Shown one piece after another: positions 33,160 through 41,054 of a stretch of 64,000 nucleotides of DNA. Origin of the DNA: Amycolatopsis sp. NBC_01488 (lineage in GTDB: Bacteria; Actinomycetota; Actinomycetes; Mycobacteriales; Pseudonocardiaceae); the NCBI RefSeq assembly GCF_036227105.1, contig NZ_CP109434.1, positions 8,528,501 to 8,592,500 on the forward strand, given 5' to 3'. The position numbers were made by a program, and so were the translations under genes. How positions within the stretch are numbered: position 1 is the stretch's first letter; each line of letters starts with the position of its first letter. Under the pieces are notes generated by a model. It was not told where the DNA came from and made no database searches. It saw nothing but the letters and a program-made list of their open reading frames with translations.

Positions 33160-34563
33160 GTGACTGTCACCGACCCGGTGGACACCGACCAGGCACCGCT
33201 GAGCCTGGGCCGGGCCGCCGCCCGCACCCTGGCCACGACAACCAAATCGGTCCCGCAGATGCAGGGCATCTCCACCCGCTGGCTGCTCAAGCTGCTGCCC
33301 TGGGTCGAAGTCGCGGCCGGGTCCTACCGCGTCAACCGCCGCCTGTCCTACGCCGTCGGAGACGGCCGGGTCACCTTCACCGCCACCGGCGCCGACGTCC
33401 GCGTCATCCCCCCCGAACTCGGCGAACTCGCCCCCCTGCGCGGCTACGACGACGACGACGTCCTCACCGAACTCGCCTCGAGGTTCACCCAGCACGAATA
33501 CCAGCCCGGCGACGTGCTGGTCGAATTCGGGTCCCCCGCCGAGCAGGTGTTCCTCATCGCCCACGGCAAGATCACCAAAGTCGGCACCGGCGCCTACGGC
33601 GACCAGACCATCCTGGGCACCCTCGCCGACGGCGACCACTTCGGCGAATCCACCCTCATCCAGCCCGACGGGATCTGGGAATTCACCGCCAAAGCCGTCA
33701 CCACCTGCACCGTCCTCACCCTCCCCCGCTCTGCGTTCCACGACGTGCTGTCCCGCTCCGACACCCTCCAAACCCACCTGAACACCCTCACCACCGCCGA
33801 CGCCTCAGCCCGCAACGACCACGGCGAAGCCGAGATCTCCCTCGCCGCCGGCCACGACGGCGAACCCACCCTGCCCGGCACCTTCGTCGACTACGACGCC
33901 CACCCCCGCGAATACGAACTCTCCCTCGCCCAGACCGTCCTGCGCGTCCACTCCCGCGTCGCCGACCTCTACAACCAGCCCATGAACCAAATCGAACAAC
34001 AACTCCGCCTCACCGTCGAAGCACTCCGGGAACGCCAAGAACACGAACTGATCAACAACACCGACTTCGGGCTCCTGCACAACGCCGACTTCGCCCAGCG
34101 CATCCCCACCCGCACCGGCCCACCCACCCCCGACGACCTCGACCACCTCCTCACCCTCGTCTGGAAAGACCCCAGCTTCTTCCTCGCCCACCCCACCACC
34201 ATCGCCGCATTCGGCCGCGAATGCACCAAAGCCGGCATCTACCCCGACCCCGTCGACCTCGGCGGCCACCACGTCCCCGCCTGGCGCGGAATACCGATCC
34301 TGCCCTGCAACAAAATCCCCGTCACCGACACCCGCACCAGCTCCATCCTGCTCATGCGCACCGGCGAACACACCCAAGGCGTCATCGGGCTCCACCAAAC
34401 CGGCCTACCCGACGAATACCAACCCGGCCTCAACGTCCGATTCATGGGCATCTCCGAACAAGCCATCATCTCCTACCTCGTCTCCACCTACTACTCCGCA
34501 GCCGTCCTCGTACCCGACGCACTGGCCATACTGGAAAACACCGAACTCGGCCGGGAGGGCTGA
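33160..34563 (+). CDS. Family 2B encapsulin shell protein 1 with inserted cyclic-nucleotide-binding-like domain
   Basis: A 467-residue protein. The N-terminal arm (SLGRAAARTLATTTKSVPQMQGISTRWLL) and the C-terminal half (from about 225; EQQLRLTVEALRERQEHELINN, WRGIPILPC, YSAAVLVPDALA) match HK97-fold family 2 encapsulins. A cNMP-binding-like domain (about 93-212; HFGESTLI) is inserted between them. The nucleotide pocket keeps FGE, but the usual arginine of the phosphate cassette is not evident. There is no DNA-binding HTH, so this is not a Crp-type regulator. The GTG at 33160 was chosen because it gives the same MTVT start as shell 2, and GGGTGG lies upstream. Predicted to self-assemble around the cyclase. 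Confidence 0.93.
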   Translation: MTVTDPVDTDQAPLSLGRAAARTLATTTKSVPQMQGISTRWLLKLLPWVEVAAGSYRVNRRLSYAVGDGRVTFTATGADVRVIPPELGELAPLRGYDDDDVLTELASRFTQHEYQPGDVLVEFGSPAEQVFLIAHGKITKVGTGAYGDQTILGTLADGDHFGESTLIQPDGIWEFTAKAVTTCTVLTLPRSAFHDVLSRSDTLQTHLNTLTTADASARNDHGEAEISLAAGHDGEPTLPGTFVDYDAHPREYELSLAQTVLRVHSRVADLYNQPMNQIEQQLRLTVEALRERQEHELINNTDFGLLHNADFAQRIPTRTGPPTPDDLDHLLTLVWKDPSFFLAHPTTIAAFGRECTKAGIYPDPVDLGGHHVPAWRGIPILPCNKIPVTDTRTSSILLMRTGEHTQGVIGLHQTGLPDEYQPGLNVRFMGISEQAIISYLVSTYYSAAVLVPDALAILENTELGREG

Positions 34564-34568
34564 GACCC

Positions 34569-35957
34569 GTGACGGTGACGGAGGAAACGACGTCCGTGCA
34601 GCTGTCGCTGGGGGTCACCGCGGCCCGGACGCTCACCACGACCACCAAGACCCTGCCGCAGATGCGCGGCATCACCACCCGCTGGCTGCTCTCCCAACTC
34701 CCCTGGGTCGACGTCCCGGCGGGCAGCTACCGCGTCAACCGCCGCCTCACCTACACCGTCGGCGACGGCAAGCTCAGCTTCTACACCACCGGCGCCCGCG
34801 TCCAGGTCGTCCCCGCCGAACTCACCGAACTCGAACTCCTCCACGGCTTCAGCGACGAAACGGCGTTGAGCGCCCTTGCCGAGGCCTTCGAGCAGCGCGA
34901 GTACGAACCCGGCGCCACCATCGTCGACGCAGGCACCCCGCTCGACACGCTGATCCTCATCGCCCACGGCAAAGTCACCCAGCACCGCCGCGGCGAATAC
35001 GGCGACGAAGTCACCCTCGCCACCGCCACCGACGGCGACCACCTCGGCGCCGAACTCCTCGCCCGCGACGACACGACCTGGAACGTCACCGCCCGCGCCG
35101 CCACCCGCGTCACCGCCCTCGTCCTCCCCGCGAACGCCTACGCCCGGCTCAACGGCCGATCCGAATCACTCCGCGCCCACGTCGCCGAAGCCATCCGACG
35201 CCCCCGCAAACCCCAGAACACCAAAGGCGAAGCCAGCATCGACCTCGCCGCCGGCCACGACGGGGAACCGATCCTGTCCGGCACCTACGTCGACTACGAC
35301 CCCTCGCCCCGCGAGTACGACCTCGCCGTCGCGCAAACCGTGCTGCGCGTGCACAACCGCGTCGCCGACCTCTACAACAACCCCATGAACCAGCTGGAGC
35401 AACAGCTCCGGCTGACCGTGGAAGCGTTGCGGGAACGCCAAGAACACGAACTGATCAACAACACCGACTTCGGGCTCCTGCACAACGCCGACTTCAAACA
35501 CCGCCTCACCACCCGCACCGGGCCACCCACTCCACTCGACCTGGACGACCTGCTCTGCCGACGCCGCAAGACGAAGTTCTTTCTCGCCCACCCCCGCGCC
35601 GTCGCCGCCTTCGGCCGCGAATGCACCCGGGCGCGGGTCTACCCCGACACCGCAGTCCTCGACGGCAAACGCGTCCACACCTGGCGCGGTGTCCCCATCC
35701 TGCCCTGCGACAAGATCCCCATCACCGACACCGGCACCACGTCGATCCTCGCGATGCGCACCGGTGAGGACGACGCCGGGGTCATCGGCCTGCGCCCCAA
35801 GGAACTGCCGGACCAGTACCAGCCCGGCCTGAACGTCCGGTTCATGGGCATCAGCGACCGCGCGGTGACGTCCTATCTGGTCAGCGCCTACCACTCCGCC
35901 GCCGTCCTCGTCCCGGACGCCCTCGGCGTGCTCGACGACGTCGAGACCGGTACCTGA
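34569..35957 (+). CDS. Family 2B encapsulin shell protein 2 with inserted cyclic-nucleotide-binding-like domain
   Basis: A 462-residue paralogue of shell 1, only 5 bp downstream. Blocks in the shell fold are nearly identical (AGSYRVNRRL; RERQEHELINNTDFGLLHN; YQPGLNVRFMGIS), while the inserted domain (about 93-212) has diverged. Its phosphate cassette reads HLGAELLARDD, lacking the FGE glutamate that normally contacts the ribose, so nucleotide binding looks lost. A basic RRRKTKFFLAHP replaces shell 1's VWKDPSFFLAHP. Two shell paralogues next to a terpene cyclase mark a two-component family 2B encapsulin. The GTG at 34569 gives MTVTEE. Confidence 0.92.
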   Translation: MTVTEETTSVQLSLGVTAARTLTTTTKTLPQMRGITTRWLLSQLPWVDVPAGSYRVNRRLTYTVGDGKLSFYTTGARVQVVPAELTELELLHGFSDETALSALAEAFEQREYEPGATIVDAGTPLDTLILIAHGKVTQHRRGEYGDEVTLATATDGDHLGAELLARDDTTWNVTARAATRVTALVLPANAYARLNGRSESLRAHVAEAIRRPRKPQNTKGEASIDLAAGHDGEPILSGTYVDYDPSPREYDLAVAQTVLRVHNRVADLYNNPMNQLEQQLRLTVEALRERQEHELINNTDFGLLHNADFKHRLTTRTGPPTPLDLDDLLCRRRKTKFFLAHPRAVAAFGRECTRARVYPDTAVLDGKRVHTWRGVPILPCDKIPITDTGTTSILAMRTGEDDAGVIGLRPKELPDQYQPGLNVRFMGISDRAVTSYLVSAYHSAAVLVPDALGVLDDVETGT

Positions 35958-35958
35958 C

Positions 35959-35984
35959 TTGCGCCTGACGCAATCGTCGATTGC
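35959..35984. promoter_or_regulatory. Overlapping inverted repeats downstream of shell 2
   Basis: TTGCG-CCTGA-CGCAA (35959-35973) overlaps GCAATC-GTC-GATTGC (35970-35984). They lie between the shell 2 stop and a truncated SDR gene. They could act as the operon's terminator or as operators for the SDR gene; TTGCG...CGCAA also occurs at the MarR gene at the other end of the window. Confidence 0.4.
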
Positions 35985-36059
35985 CGAACTTGCGTGGTAC
36001 GACCACCACGATCGCTCCTGACTTCGGACTCGTACCGAATTCCGAAGAAGGAGCAAGAC

Positions 36060-36308
36060 ATGCACGTGTTCGTCACCGGAGCGACGGGGTGGATCGGCAC
36101 AGCCGTCGTCGACGAGCTGCTCAGTGCCGGGCACGAGGTCACCGGCCTCGCCCGGTCGGACACCGGCGCCCTGACGCTGGCCAAGAAAGGTGCCCGGGTC
36201 CGGCGCGGCGACCTCGCCGATCTCGAGGTAGCCGAGATCCTGGTCGGCGTCGAGAACGGGTACGCGAACAACTACGGCGTCGACGCGGTCGGCGGCATCA
36301 CGTCCTAG
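36060..36308 (+). pseudogene. NAD(P)-binding SDR/epimerase, truncated remnant
   Basis: The ATG at 36060 follows a good GAAGGAG. The first 57 residues are a clear SDR Rossmann start (VFVTGATGWIGTAVVDELLSAGHEVTGLARS...VRRGDLADLE). The sequence then switches abruptly to an unrelated tail and stops at 36308, after 82 residues. Family members are about 280-300 residues, so most of the gene has been lost. The 3' end overlaps the convergent hydroxyproline epimerase gene by four bases. Probably non-functional, although its promoter region looks intact. Confidence 0.65.
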
Positions 36309-37306
36309 AGCACGAACCCGGCCGGGAAGGGGTCGTCCGGGTCGAGGAGGTAGGTGGCCGTGCCGGTGATCCACGCCCGGCCCGAGAACTCGGGGATCAC
36401 CGCCGGCACTCCACCCACCTCCGTCTCCGCCACCAGCTCGCCGGTGAACGTCGTGCCGATGAACGAACTGTTCTCGAACGGCGTGTGCAGCGGCAGCTCG
36501 CCGCGCGCGTGCAGCTGTGCCATCCGGGCCGACGTGCCGGTGCCGCACGGCGAGCGGTCGAACCAGCCCGGGTGGATGGCCATCGCGTTCCGTGACACGC
36601 GCGCGTCCGAGCCCGGGGCGAGGAACTGGACGTGCTTGCAGCCGCCGATCAACGGGTCGGCCGGGTGCTTCGGCGGACGCTGCTCCGTGATCGCGGCCAT
36701 GATCGACAGCCCGGCCGCCAAGATCCGGTCCTTTTCGGACCGTTCGAACGGAATGTCCACTTGCGACAGTTCGAGGATGGCGTAGAAGTTCCCGCCGTAG
36801 GCCAGGTCGTAGCGGACGTCGCCGAGGCCGGGCACGTCCACCACGGCGTCGCGCTCGGCGAGGAACGACGCGACGTTGCGGAGCTTGACCCGTTCGGCCC
36901 GGCCGTCGCGGACGGTCACCTCCGCGAGGACGAGCCCGGCCGGGGTGTCCAGGCGCACCACGGTCGTCGGCTCGGTCACCTCGACCATGCCGGTCTCCAC
37001 CAGCACCGTCGCGACGCCGATGGTGCCGTGGCCGCACATCGGCAGGCAGCCGGACACCTCGATGTAGACGACGCCCCAGTCGGCGTCGCCCCGGAGGGGC
37101 GGCTGCAGGATCGCGCCGCTCATCGCCGAGTGCCCGCGCGGCTCGTGCATCAGGAACTGCCGGAGGTGGTCGAGGTGCTCCATGAAGTACCGGCGGCGCT
37201 CGGCCATCGTGGCGCCGGGGATCGGGCCGACGCCGCCGGTCACCACCCGCGTGGGCATGCCTTCGGTGTGCGAGTCGACCGCCGTGATCGCGCGCGAGGA
37301 CCGCAC
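36305..37306 (-). CDS. Proline racemase family 4-hydroxyproline 2-epimerase
   Basis: A 333-residue member of the proline racemase superfamily. Both catalytic cysteines are present: C91 in MCGHGTIG and C254 in SPCGTGTSARMA. The HPGWFDRSPCGTG segment and the operon context favour trans-4-hydroxyproline 2-epimerase (L-trans-4-hydroxyproline to cis-4-hydroxy-D-proline) over proline racemase. The GTG start at 37306 abuts the stop of the upstream gene without a gap. Last gene of the catabolic operon. Confidence 0.92.
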   Translation of the reverse strand: MRSSRAITAVDSHTEGMPTRVVTGGVGPIPGATMAERRRYFMEHLDHLRQFLMHEPRGHSAMSGAILQPPLRGDADWGVVYIEVSGCLPMCGHGTIGVATVLVETGMVEVTEPTTVVRLDTPAGLVLAEVTVRDGRAERVKLRNVASFLAERDAVVDVPGLGDVRYDLAYGGNFYAILELSQVDIPFERSEKDRILAAGLSIMAAITEQRPPKHPADPLIGGCKHVQFLAPGSDARVSRNAMAIHPGWFDRSPCGTGTSARMAQLHARGELPLHTPFENSSFIGTTFTGELVAETEVGGVPAVIPEFSGRAWITGTATYLLDPDDPFPAGFVL

Positions 37307-38218
37307 CTACGCCACCCCCAGCGAGGCGAGCGCGCGGCCCATGTCGGCGCGAACCTGCTCGCGCTGGACCTCCGACAGCGGGCCACGCGGGGGCCGGCAC
37401 GGGCCGCCGTAGCGACCGACCAGGTCCATCCCGAGCTTGATGGCTTGGACGAACTCGGTGCGCGAGTCCCAGCGGAACGCGGCCACGAGCGGCTCGTACA
37501 GCGCGCGGGCCTCGTCGAGCTTGCCGGCCGTGGCCAGCTCGAACAGCCGCGCCGACGCGGCCGGGAAGACGTTGGGGAACCCGGCGAACCAGCCGGTCGC
37601 GCCCATCAGCAGGCTCTCCACGACGACGTCGTCGGCGCCGCTGATCACGGCCAGCTCCGGGGCGCGCTCGCGGATCTCCAGCACGCGCCGGACGTCGCCG
37701 GAGAACTCCTTGACGGCCACGACGTTGTCGATCCGCGCGATTTCGGCGAGGAGGTCGGGCGTGAGGTCGACCTTGGTGTCGAACGGGTTGTTGTAGACCA
37801 TCACCGGCAGTCCGACCGACGCGACGGCCTCGAAGTGCGCGAGGATCTCGCCGCGGTTGGCGCGGTAGAGCGTCGGCGGCAGGCAGAGCACGCCGTGCGC
37901 GCCGTCCTCGGCCGCCGCTTCCGCCCACTGCTTCGCTTGGTGCGCACCGGGTCCGTGGACGCCGACGACGACGATCCCGTCGCTCCCGACGGCTTCGATC
38001 GCGGTGCGGGCGACGCGGCGGCGTTCGTCGTCGGTGAGCGAGGAGTACTCGCCGAGGGAGCCGTTCGGGCCGACTCCACGGCAGCCGTTTTCGACGAGCC
38101 AGCGGCAGTGCTCGGCGTAGGCGTCGTAGTCGACGGCCAGCCCGGCGGGCGCGGTGTCGTCGGTTTTGTACGGCAGCGCGGCGGCGACGACCACGCCGCC
38201 GAGGTCGCGGGTGCTCAT
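37307..38218 (-). CDS. Dihydrodipicolinate synthase family protein, probable pyrroline-4-hydroxy-2-carboxylate deaminase
   Basis: A 303-residue class I aldolase-fold protein: GVGPNGSLGEYSSLT, YNNPF with Y142, and the Schiff-base lysine K170 in VAVKEFSGD. In hydroxyproline operons the DHDPS-family member removes ammonia and water from 1-pyrroline-4-hydroxy-2-carboxylate to give 2-ketoglutarate semialdehyde. Its neighbours here (epimerase and D-hydroxyproline dehydrogenase subunits) support that role over lysine biosynthesis. The ATG overlaps the preceding stop (ATGA). Confidence 0.9.
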   Translation of the reverse strand: MSTRDLGGVVVAAALPYKTDDTAPAGLAVDYDAYAEHCRWLVENGCRGVGPNGSLGEYSSLTDDERRRVARTAIEAVGSDGIVVVGVHGPGAHQAKQWAEAAAEDGAHGVLCLPPTLYRANRGEILAHFEAVASVGLPVMVYNNPFDTKVDLTPDLLAEIARIDNVVAVKEFSGDVRRVLEIRERAPELAVISGADDVVVESLLMGATGWFAGFPNVFPAASARLFELATAGKLDEARALYEPLVAAFRWDSRTEFVQAIKLGMDLVGRYGGPCRPPRGPLSEVQREQVRADMGRALASLGVA

Positions 38219-39612
38219 GCGGGAGTCTCCTTCGGATCGGCGAGCTCGCCCAGGCGGATCGGCTGGGCGATCGGACGGTGGTGGCGTTCGACGCCCCCGC
38301 AGAGTTCGGCGACGGCGGGCCCGCACATCCGGCCTTGGCACGGCCCGAGCCCGGCGCGGGTGCCGAGCTTGAGGGCGTGCGACCCCGGCGTGACCGAGTC
38401 GGCGGCGGCGGTCTTCAGCCGGCCGTAGGTGGTTTCCTCGCAGCGGCAGACGATCGTGTCGTCGCGCAGCCAGCCGGCCCAGGCGGCGCCGATCGGGTGC
38501 GCGGTCTTCAGCCGCTGCGCGAACGCGCGGGTCCGGTCGCGCTCCCGCAGCAGGCCACGGCTCGGCGTACCCCCGGCGGCGGCACAACCGGCGACGGCAC
38601 CCTCCGCTCGCGCGGCGTCCGCTCCGCCGATCCCGGTGATCTCCCCCGCCGCGAAGACCCCGGTCACGCTGGTGCGCTGGTCGTCGCGCACGCGGACGAA
38701 CCCGCCGTCGAGGACGCACCCGGCGGCAACGGCCAGTTCGGGTTGCGGCGTGAAGCCGTGCCCGACGCAGACGGCGTCGACCTGGTGGGTGCGTTCGGTG
38801 CCGGGCACGACCGACCAGTCCGCGCACACCCGGGCGGTGACGACCTCGCGGACCCGCTCGTCCCCGCGCGCTTCGACGACCGCGCGGCCCAGGTGGTACG
38901 GCACGCGGTGGCGGGCGAGGGTGGCGAGGTAGCGGGCGAGTTCGCCGGTCTTGCGCACTTGAAGCCCCCATCCTTTGAGGACGGTCGCGGCGGTATTGGC
39001 CTCGAGGACGCCTGCCACATCGGCCCCGACGGCGAGCAGCGATGCGGCGACGGGCAGCAGGAAGGGCCCGGCCCCGGCAACAAGCACCCGCCGCCCGACG
39101 GCGACCCGCTCCCCCTTGGCCAGCGCCTGCGCGGCACCCGCGGTGAAGACGCCGGGCAGCTGCCAGCCGGGGAAGGGCAGGGTGCGATCGTGCGCGCCGG
39201 TGGCGAGGATCAGCGCGTCGGGTTCGAGGGTGTACCGGGTCCGGCCGGAGCCGTCGGCCGGGCCGCGCAGGACGTGGATCCGGAGCATCGCTCGCCGGTG
39301 GCCGGTGGCTGAACCGCCTGGTGCTGCGGCATCTTGCGCATTTCGCTCGCCGGTTCGCGGATCGCCCGGCGCAGAAGCACCCCGTCCGCCGGGCGCGGCG
39401 GCTTCCAGCGCCCACACGGTGCTTTCCGGCCACCACTCGCATCGGCTCACCAACCCCTCGAAACCGTGCGGCCGGCCGTACCGCCTCCGGTGGTACTGGC
39501 CGCCCGGTGCGTCCGACTGGTCCAGGACCGTCACCCGCGCCCCGGCGCGGAGCGCGTGCTCGGCCGCCGCGAGGCCGGCCGGGCCCGCGCCCACGATCAC
39601 CACCCACGTCAT
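38215..39612 (-). CDS. D-hydroxyproline dehydrogenase FAD/NAD-binding subunit with BFD-like [2Fe-2S] domain
   Basis: A 465-residue flavoprotein. The N-terminal FAD motif is VIVGAGPAGLAAAEHAL (8-13 core), a second nucleotide motif is VLVAGAGPFLLPVAASLL, and GVFAAGEITGIGG follows. The C-terminal BFD-like region has cysteines in CRCEETTYG and CQGRMCGP. This matches the alpha-type subunit of heteromeric D-hydroxyproline or sarcosine-type dehydrogenases. The start at 39612 (MTWVVIVGAG) overlaps the stop of the small [2Fe-2S] subunit. A long alanine/glycine-rich insert after residue 80 is unusual. Confidence 0.88.
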   Translation of the reverse strand: MTWVVIVGAGPAGLAAAEHALRAGARVTVLDQSDAPGGQYHRRRYGRPHGFEGLVSRCEWWPESTVWALEAAAPGGRGASAPGDPRTGERNAQDAAAPGGSATGHRRAMLRIHVLRGPADGSGRTRYTLEPDALILATGAHDRTLPFPGWQLPGVFTAGAAQALAKGERVAVGRRVLVAGAGPFLLPVAASLLAVGADVAGVLEANTAATVLKGWGLQVRKTGELARYLATLARHRVPYHLGRAVVEARGDERVREVVTARVCADWSVVPGTERTHQVDAVCVGHGFTPQPELAVAAGCVLDGGFVRVRDDQRTSVTGVFAAGEITGIGGADAARAEGAVAGCAAAGGTPSRGLLRERDRTRAFAQRLKTAHPIGAAWAGWLRDDTIVCRCEETTYGRLKTAAADSVTPGSHALKLGTRAGLGPCQGRMCGPAVAELCGGVERHHRPIAQPIRLGELADPKETPA

Positions 39613-39863
39613 GCGTCCTCCTGCCGGGACTGGGTGCGGATCTCGTCGCCGTCGGCGGCGCGGCGACGGCAGGCGCGGACGTCCGGCACTCCGTTCACCG
39701 TCAGCAAGCAGTCGAAGCACGCGCCGATTCCGCAGAACACGCCGCGCGGCGCACCGGATCTCGTGGTGCGCCACGACAGCCGTCCGGCGGCCAGGAGCAC
39801 CGCGGCCACGGTTTGGCCCGCGATGCCCGGCACCGGCTCGCCGTCGACGCTGATCTCGATCAC
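39609..39863 (-). CDS. Small [2Fe-2S] subunit of D-hydroxyproline dehydrogenase
   Basis: An 84-residue ferredoxin-like protein with C44, C49, C52 and C65 (CGIGACFDC...RAC), the plant-type [2Fe-2S] pattern found in small subunits of sarcosine- and hydroxyproline-type dehydrogenases. The GTG at 39863 overlaps the end of the upstream oxidase gene by 4 bp, and its stop overlaps the next ATG. This gives tight coupling and probably equal subunit amounts. Confidence 0.88.
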   Translation of the reverse strand: MIEISVDGEPVPGIAGQTVAAVLLAAGRLSWRTTRSGAPRGVFCGIGACFDCLLTVNGVPDVRACRRRAADGDEIRTQSRQEDA

Positions 39864-41017
39864 GCGAGCACCGCCGGACGGTCCACAGTGAACTCCTCCA
39901 CCGGCATCGACAGCGACGCCCCGGTCAGCAGCTCGCACAGCAGCCTCGCCGTCCCGACGCTCAAGCCGATCCCCGCGCCTTCGTGTCCCGTTGCGTGCCA
40001 AAGGTTTTCGACTCGCGGATCCTCGCCGAGGACGGGAAGGTGATCGTCCACATAGGGCCGGAAGCCGCCGTACGCGCGCATCACCGCGGCGTTGGCCAGG
40101 GACGGGAACAGTCGCAACGCCTTGGCCGCGATCGCAGTCAGCACGTCCGGCACGATCGCGTCGTCGAAGCCGACGCGGCGCCGCGACGAGCCGATCAGGA
40201 CCGTGCCGCCCCGCGTCGACTCGACGACGGCGGAGGTCTGCAGCTCGCCGCCGCCGGAGCCGACCGCCCCGACGTAGTCCGCGTCGTAGACCTTGTGCCG
40301 CACCACGCCGGGCATCGGCGTGGTCACCAGCACCTCGCCGCGCCGGGGCCGGACCGCAATCGGGGCGCCCAGCCGCGCCGAGACTTCGCCCGCCCACGGG
40401 CCCGCCGCGTTCACGACGACGTCGGTATCGAGGACCTCGCCGGGGACGCGAACTCCGGTGATCCGGCCGCCGCGGACGACGGCGCCGGTGACCTCGGTGT
40501 CGATGCGCAGGCGGGCACCGTGCGCGAGGGCCGAGCCGAGCAGGGCCAGCGTCGCGGCGGCCGGCTGGACCTGCGCGTCCTCCGGGTAGCGGACGGCGGC
40601 GGTGACCTCGCGGGTCAGCGCCGGTTCGGCCGCCACGAGGTCCACTGTGGACAGTGGGTCGACGCGGACCCCGGCTTCGACCTGCTCCGCGGCAAACGCT
40701 TTCAGCGCGTGCGCGCCGGCTTCGGTGGTGGCGACGACGATGCCGCCCTTCGGGTCGAACTCCGTCGCGGTCGCCGCGCGCGGGTCGAGATCGGCGATGA
40801 TCCGCGGCCACAGCCGGGCCGAGAGCTGCGCGAGCCGGAGTTCCGCGCCCGGCCCCTTGTCCGAGACGAGCAGGTTGCCCTCGCCGTGCGAGGTGGTGCC
40901 GCCCGCGGGCCGGCCACGGTCGACGACGAGGACGTCGAACCCGGCGAGACTCAGCTCCCGAGCGCACGCCGCCCCGACTACTCCGGCTCCGATCACCGCC
41001 ACCCGCGTTCGGTTCAT
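39860..41017 (-). CDS. FAD-dependent oxidoreductase (DAO family), D-hydroxyproline dehydrogenase catalytic subunit
   Basis: A 385-residue DAO-family flavoprotein: VAVIGAGVVGAACARELS (FAD motif 10-15), GTTSHGEGNLL, and the C-terminal YGGFRPYVDDHLPVLGED...NLWHATGHEGAGIGLSVGTARLL. It oxidises the C-alpha-N bond of cis-4-hydroxy-D-proline, with the other two subunits passing electrons on. First gene of the five-gene catabolic run. Only 37 bp separate it from the upstream regulator, and that gap contains an operator-like repeat. Confidence 0.9.
   Translation of the reverse strand: MNRTRVAVIGAGVVGAACARELSLAGFDVLVVDRGRPAGGTTSHGEGNLLVSDKGPGAELRLAQLSARLWPRIIADLDPRAATATEFDPKGGIVVATTEAGAHALKAFAAEQVEAGVRVDPLSTVDLVAAEPALTREVTAAVRYPEDAQVQPAAATLALLGSALAHGARLRIDTEVTGAVVRGGRITGVRVPGEVLDTDVVVNAAGPWAGEVSARLGAPIAVRPRRGEVLVTTPMPGVVRHKVYDADYVGAVGSGGGELQTSAVVESTRGGTVLIGSSRRRVGFDDAIVPDVLTAIAAKALRLFPSLANAAVMRAYGGFRPYVDDHLPVLGEDPRVENLWHATGHEGAGIGLSVGTARLLCELLTGASLSMPVEEFTVDRPAVLA
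40640..40652. repeat. GTCCAC-W-GTGGAC palindrome, copy 2
   Basis: A perfect copy inside the D-hydroxyproline dehydrogenase oxidase gene. Confidence 0.6.
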
Positions 41018-41029
41018 CGACCCTCCGCC

Positions 41030-41047
41030 GTTCGGTAAAGCGAACGA
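41030..41047. promoter_or_regulatory. Operator candidate CGTTCG-N6-CGAACG
   Basis: A perfect 6-6-6 inverted repeat just upstream of the dehydrogenase operon. Its first 14 bases (CGTTCGGTAAAGCG) recur exactly at 41681-41694, at the regulator's start codon, and a variant (CGTTCGGTTTGCCG) lies at 41713-41726. Probably the binding site of the XRE-cupin regulator. Confidence 0.6.
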
Positions 41048-41054
41048 TCGGAGG

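Noticed and set aside
33160..35957. The two cNMP-binding proteins as Crp/Fnr-type transcription factors
   Set aside because: There is no C-terminal HTH. Both proteins are about 465 residues with conserved HK97-type shell blocks, and they follow a terpene cyclase.
37307..38218. DHDPS-family protein as lysine-biosynthetic DapA
   Set aside because: It is embedded and coupled in a hydroxyproline catabolic operon, where a DHDPS-family deaminase is expected.
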